A stretch of DNA of 14,211 nucleotides from Chersky-267 sp034666965 (GTDB lineage Bacteria; Chloroflexota; Limnocylindria; Limnocylindrales; CSP1-4): the NCBI GenBank assembly GCA_034666965.1, contig JAXDKT010000081.1, positions 1 to 14,211 on the forward strand, read 5' to 3'. Of the stretch, positions 13,464-14,211 are shown piece after piece. Every line of letters starts with the position of its first letter. The first letter of the stretch is position 1. The position numbers were made by a program, and so were the translations under genes. Under the pieces are notes generated by a model. That model ran no database searches. It worked only from the letters and a program-made list of their open reading frames with translations, and was not told where the DNA came from.

Positions 13464-13502
13464 GCGCTCGGCCGACCGCCTCCACCCGGCCTGACTGACC
13501 GA

Positions 13503-13521
13503 GCCCCCGCGCCGCGAGGGC
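13503..13521. terminator. Candidate terminator hairpin between convergent genes
   Basis: GCCCCCGC and GCGAGGGC (13503-13510 and 13514-13521) pair with one mismatch around a 3-base loop, followed on the plus strand by agcttt. It lies in the 124-bp gap between the converging protease and AlkZ-like genes. The T run is short, so this is a weak call. Confidence 0.3.
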
Positions 13522-13587
13522 AGCTTTCCGGTCCAGTACCTGGGCGCCAACGTGCCCCTGGCGTGGGCCGCCGGGTCGATCTTCGGA

Positions 13588-14211
13588 TCAGCCCCAGCCG
13601 GTCCGACCGCGCATCGGCCCCTCGCCGATGGTCACGTCGACCGCCTCGAGGAGCGCCGCCGCCCCCTGGAGACGGTCCTCGATCGCGCTCCGAAATCCTT
13701 CGCTCGCTGCCTCGAACTGGTCGAGCCGGACCTCCATCCGACGTCCATTGAACCGAACGCCCCAGGCCGCGACGGCCCGACCCGCGCGGAGCACCAGGCC
13801 CCGGCCGTCGCCGCCGGTGTAGGCCCGCTGCAGGTGCTCCGGTTGGACGAAACGGGCCCGCCCGTCGGGTGCGTAGCCCATCGTGTAGCTGTCCCACAGC
13901 GGCAGCAGGTCGACGGCATCGGGGTCGAGGGGCTCGCAGGTCTCGAAGGCGTCGCGGTCGCCGCTCGAGAGGAGCAATCCATCTTCGAGCTCGATGGTGG
14001 CCTGCGCCTCGATGGCCGCCCGTGCCCGGCTTGGCGTCGCGCCCGCCCACCAGCGGAAATCGGCGACGCGCGCGGGCCCGAACGCGCGCAGGTACTCGCC
14101 GGCCAGCCAGACCAGCGCACGATCGGGGTCGACCGGCTCGAGCGGCGCGCCGAGCCAGGCGTCGGTGGCCACGTAGGTGTAAGCGTTCGACCGGAGACCG
14201 GCCGGGGCGAC
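13588..14211 (-). CDS. AlkZ-like winged-helix DNA-binding protein (5' part beyond window)
   Basis: The C-terminal 207 residues of a protein of the winged helix DNA-binding domain family (HTH_42, PF06224), which includes the AlkZ/YcaQ DNA glycosylases that unhook crosslinks or alkylated bases. The frame is open to the window edge, so the true start and the N-terminal domain that carries the QxQ/QxD catalytic motif of AlkZ are not visible; a GTG at 14172 is in frame but internal. Visible family marks, numbered from the edge: AYTYVATDAWLG at 10-21, YLRAFGPARVADFRWWAG at 40-57, and LLPLWDSYTMGY at 102-113, equivalent to the usual LLPxFDPYLLG segment. Whether it is a glycosylase or one of the many uncharacterised paralogues cannot be decided here. 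It converges with the protease gene. Confidence 0.88.
   Translation of the reverse strand, partial: VAPAGLRSNAYTYVATDAWLGAPLEPVDPDRALVWLAGEYLRAFGPARVADFRWWAGATPSRARAAIEAQATIELEDGLLLSSGDRDAFETCEPLDPDAVDLLPLWDSYTMGYAPDGRARFVQPEHLQRAYTGGDGRGLVLRAGRAVAAWGVRFNGRRMEVRLDQFEAASEGFRSAIEDRLQGAAALLEAVDVTIGEGPMRGRTGWG

Noticed and set aside
12612..13550. Minus-strand open frame of 312 codons opposite the protease gene
   Set aside because: Mirror of the SDH-type protease, whose motifs (HTPGG, YAMSGGT) are on the plus strand.

Overview
This is a high-GC bacterial window with no rRNA, tRNA, CRISPR array or insertion sequence that I can see. The base composition, frequent GTG/TTG starts, a likely F420-type LLM flavin enzyme, and a possible leaderless start behind a TAnnnT box suggest a soil-type Chloroflexota (Limnocylindria-like) or deep Actinomycetota genome. 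This placement is inference.

Region 1 (1-5141, minus strand) is one transport-plus-activation operon. In order of transcription it holds a lipoprotein substrate-binding protein, a permease, an ATPase and a second permease (a NitT/TauT/SsuABC-type importer), then an enoyl-CoA hydratase that is co-linear with hydroxycinnamoyl-CoA hydratase-lyase, and an NDP-forming acyl-CoA synthetase that runs off the left edge. Several junctions are overlapping or nearly so, which suggests translational coupling. A divergent gene at 5302-6024 encodes a one-cysteine member of the Asp/Glu racemase, maleate isomerase and arylmalonate decarboxylase superfamily.

Region 2 (6074-10455, minus strand) is a second catabolic operon: an alpha/beta hydrolase, a dihydroorotase-like amidohydrolase and an LLM-class flavin oxidoreductase. 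A GntR/FCD regulator sits upstream on the same strand. A good promoter with overlapping operator-like palindromes lies just upstream of the hydrolase gene. Regions 1 and 2 together read as an uptake and degradation system for a small carboxylated, possibly N-heterocyclic or aromatic compound. Three of its enzymes have substituted residues at positions that are catalytic or substrate-binding in the best-known relatives, so the real chemistry may be new.

Region 3 (10615-14211) looks like ordinary chromosomal genes: a 56-residue two-helix membrane protein (minus), a compact AraC - VOC/glyoxalase - DUF1801 operon (plus), a membrane-anchored ClpP/SDH-type serine protease (plus), and on the right edge a 5'-truncated AlkZ-like winged-helix protein (minus).

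All homology statements come from reading motifs by eye against remembered families. No search was run.
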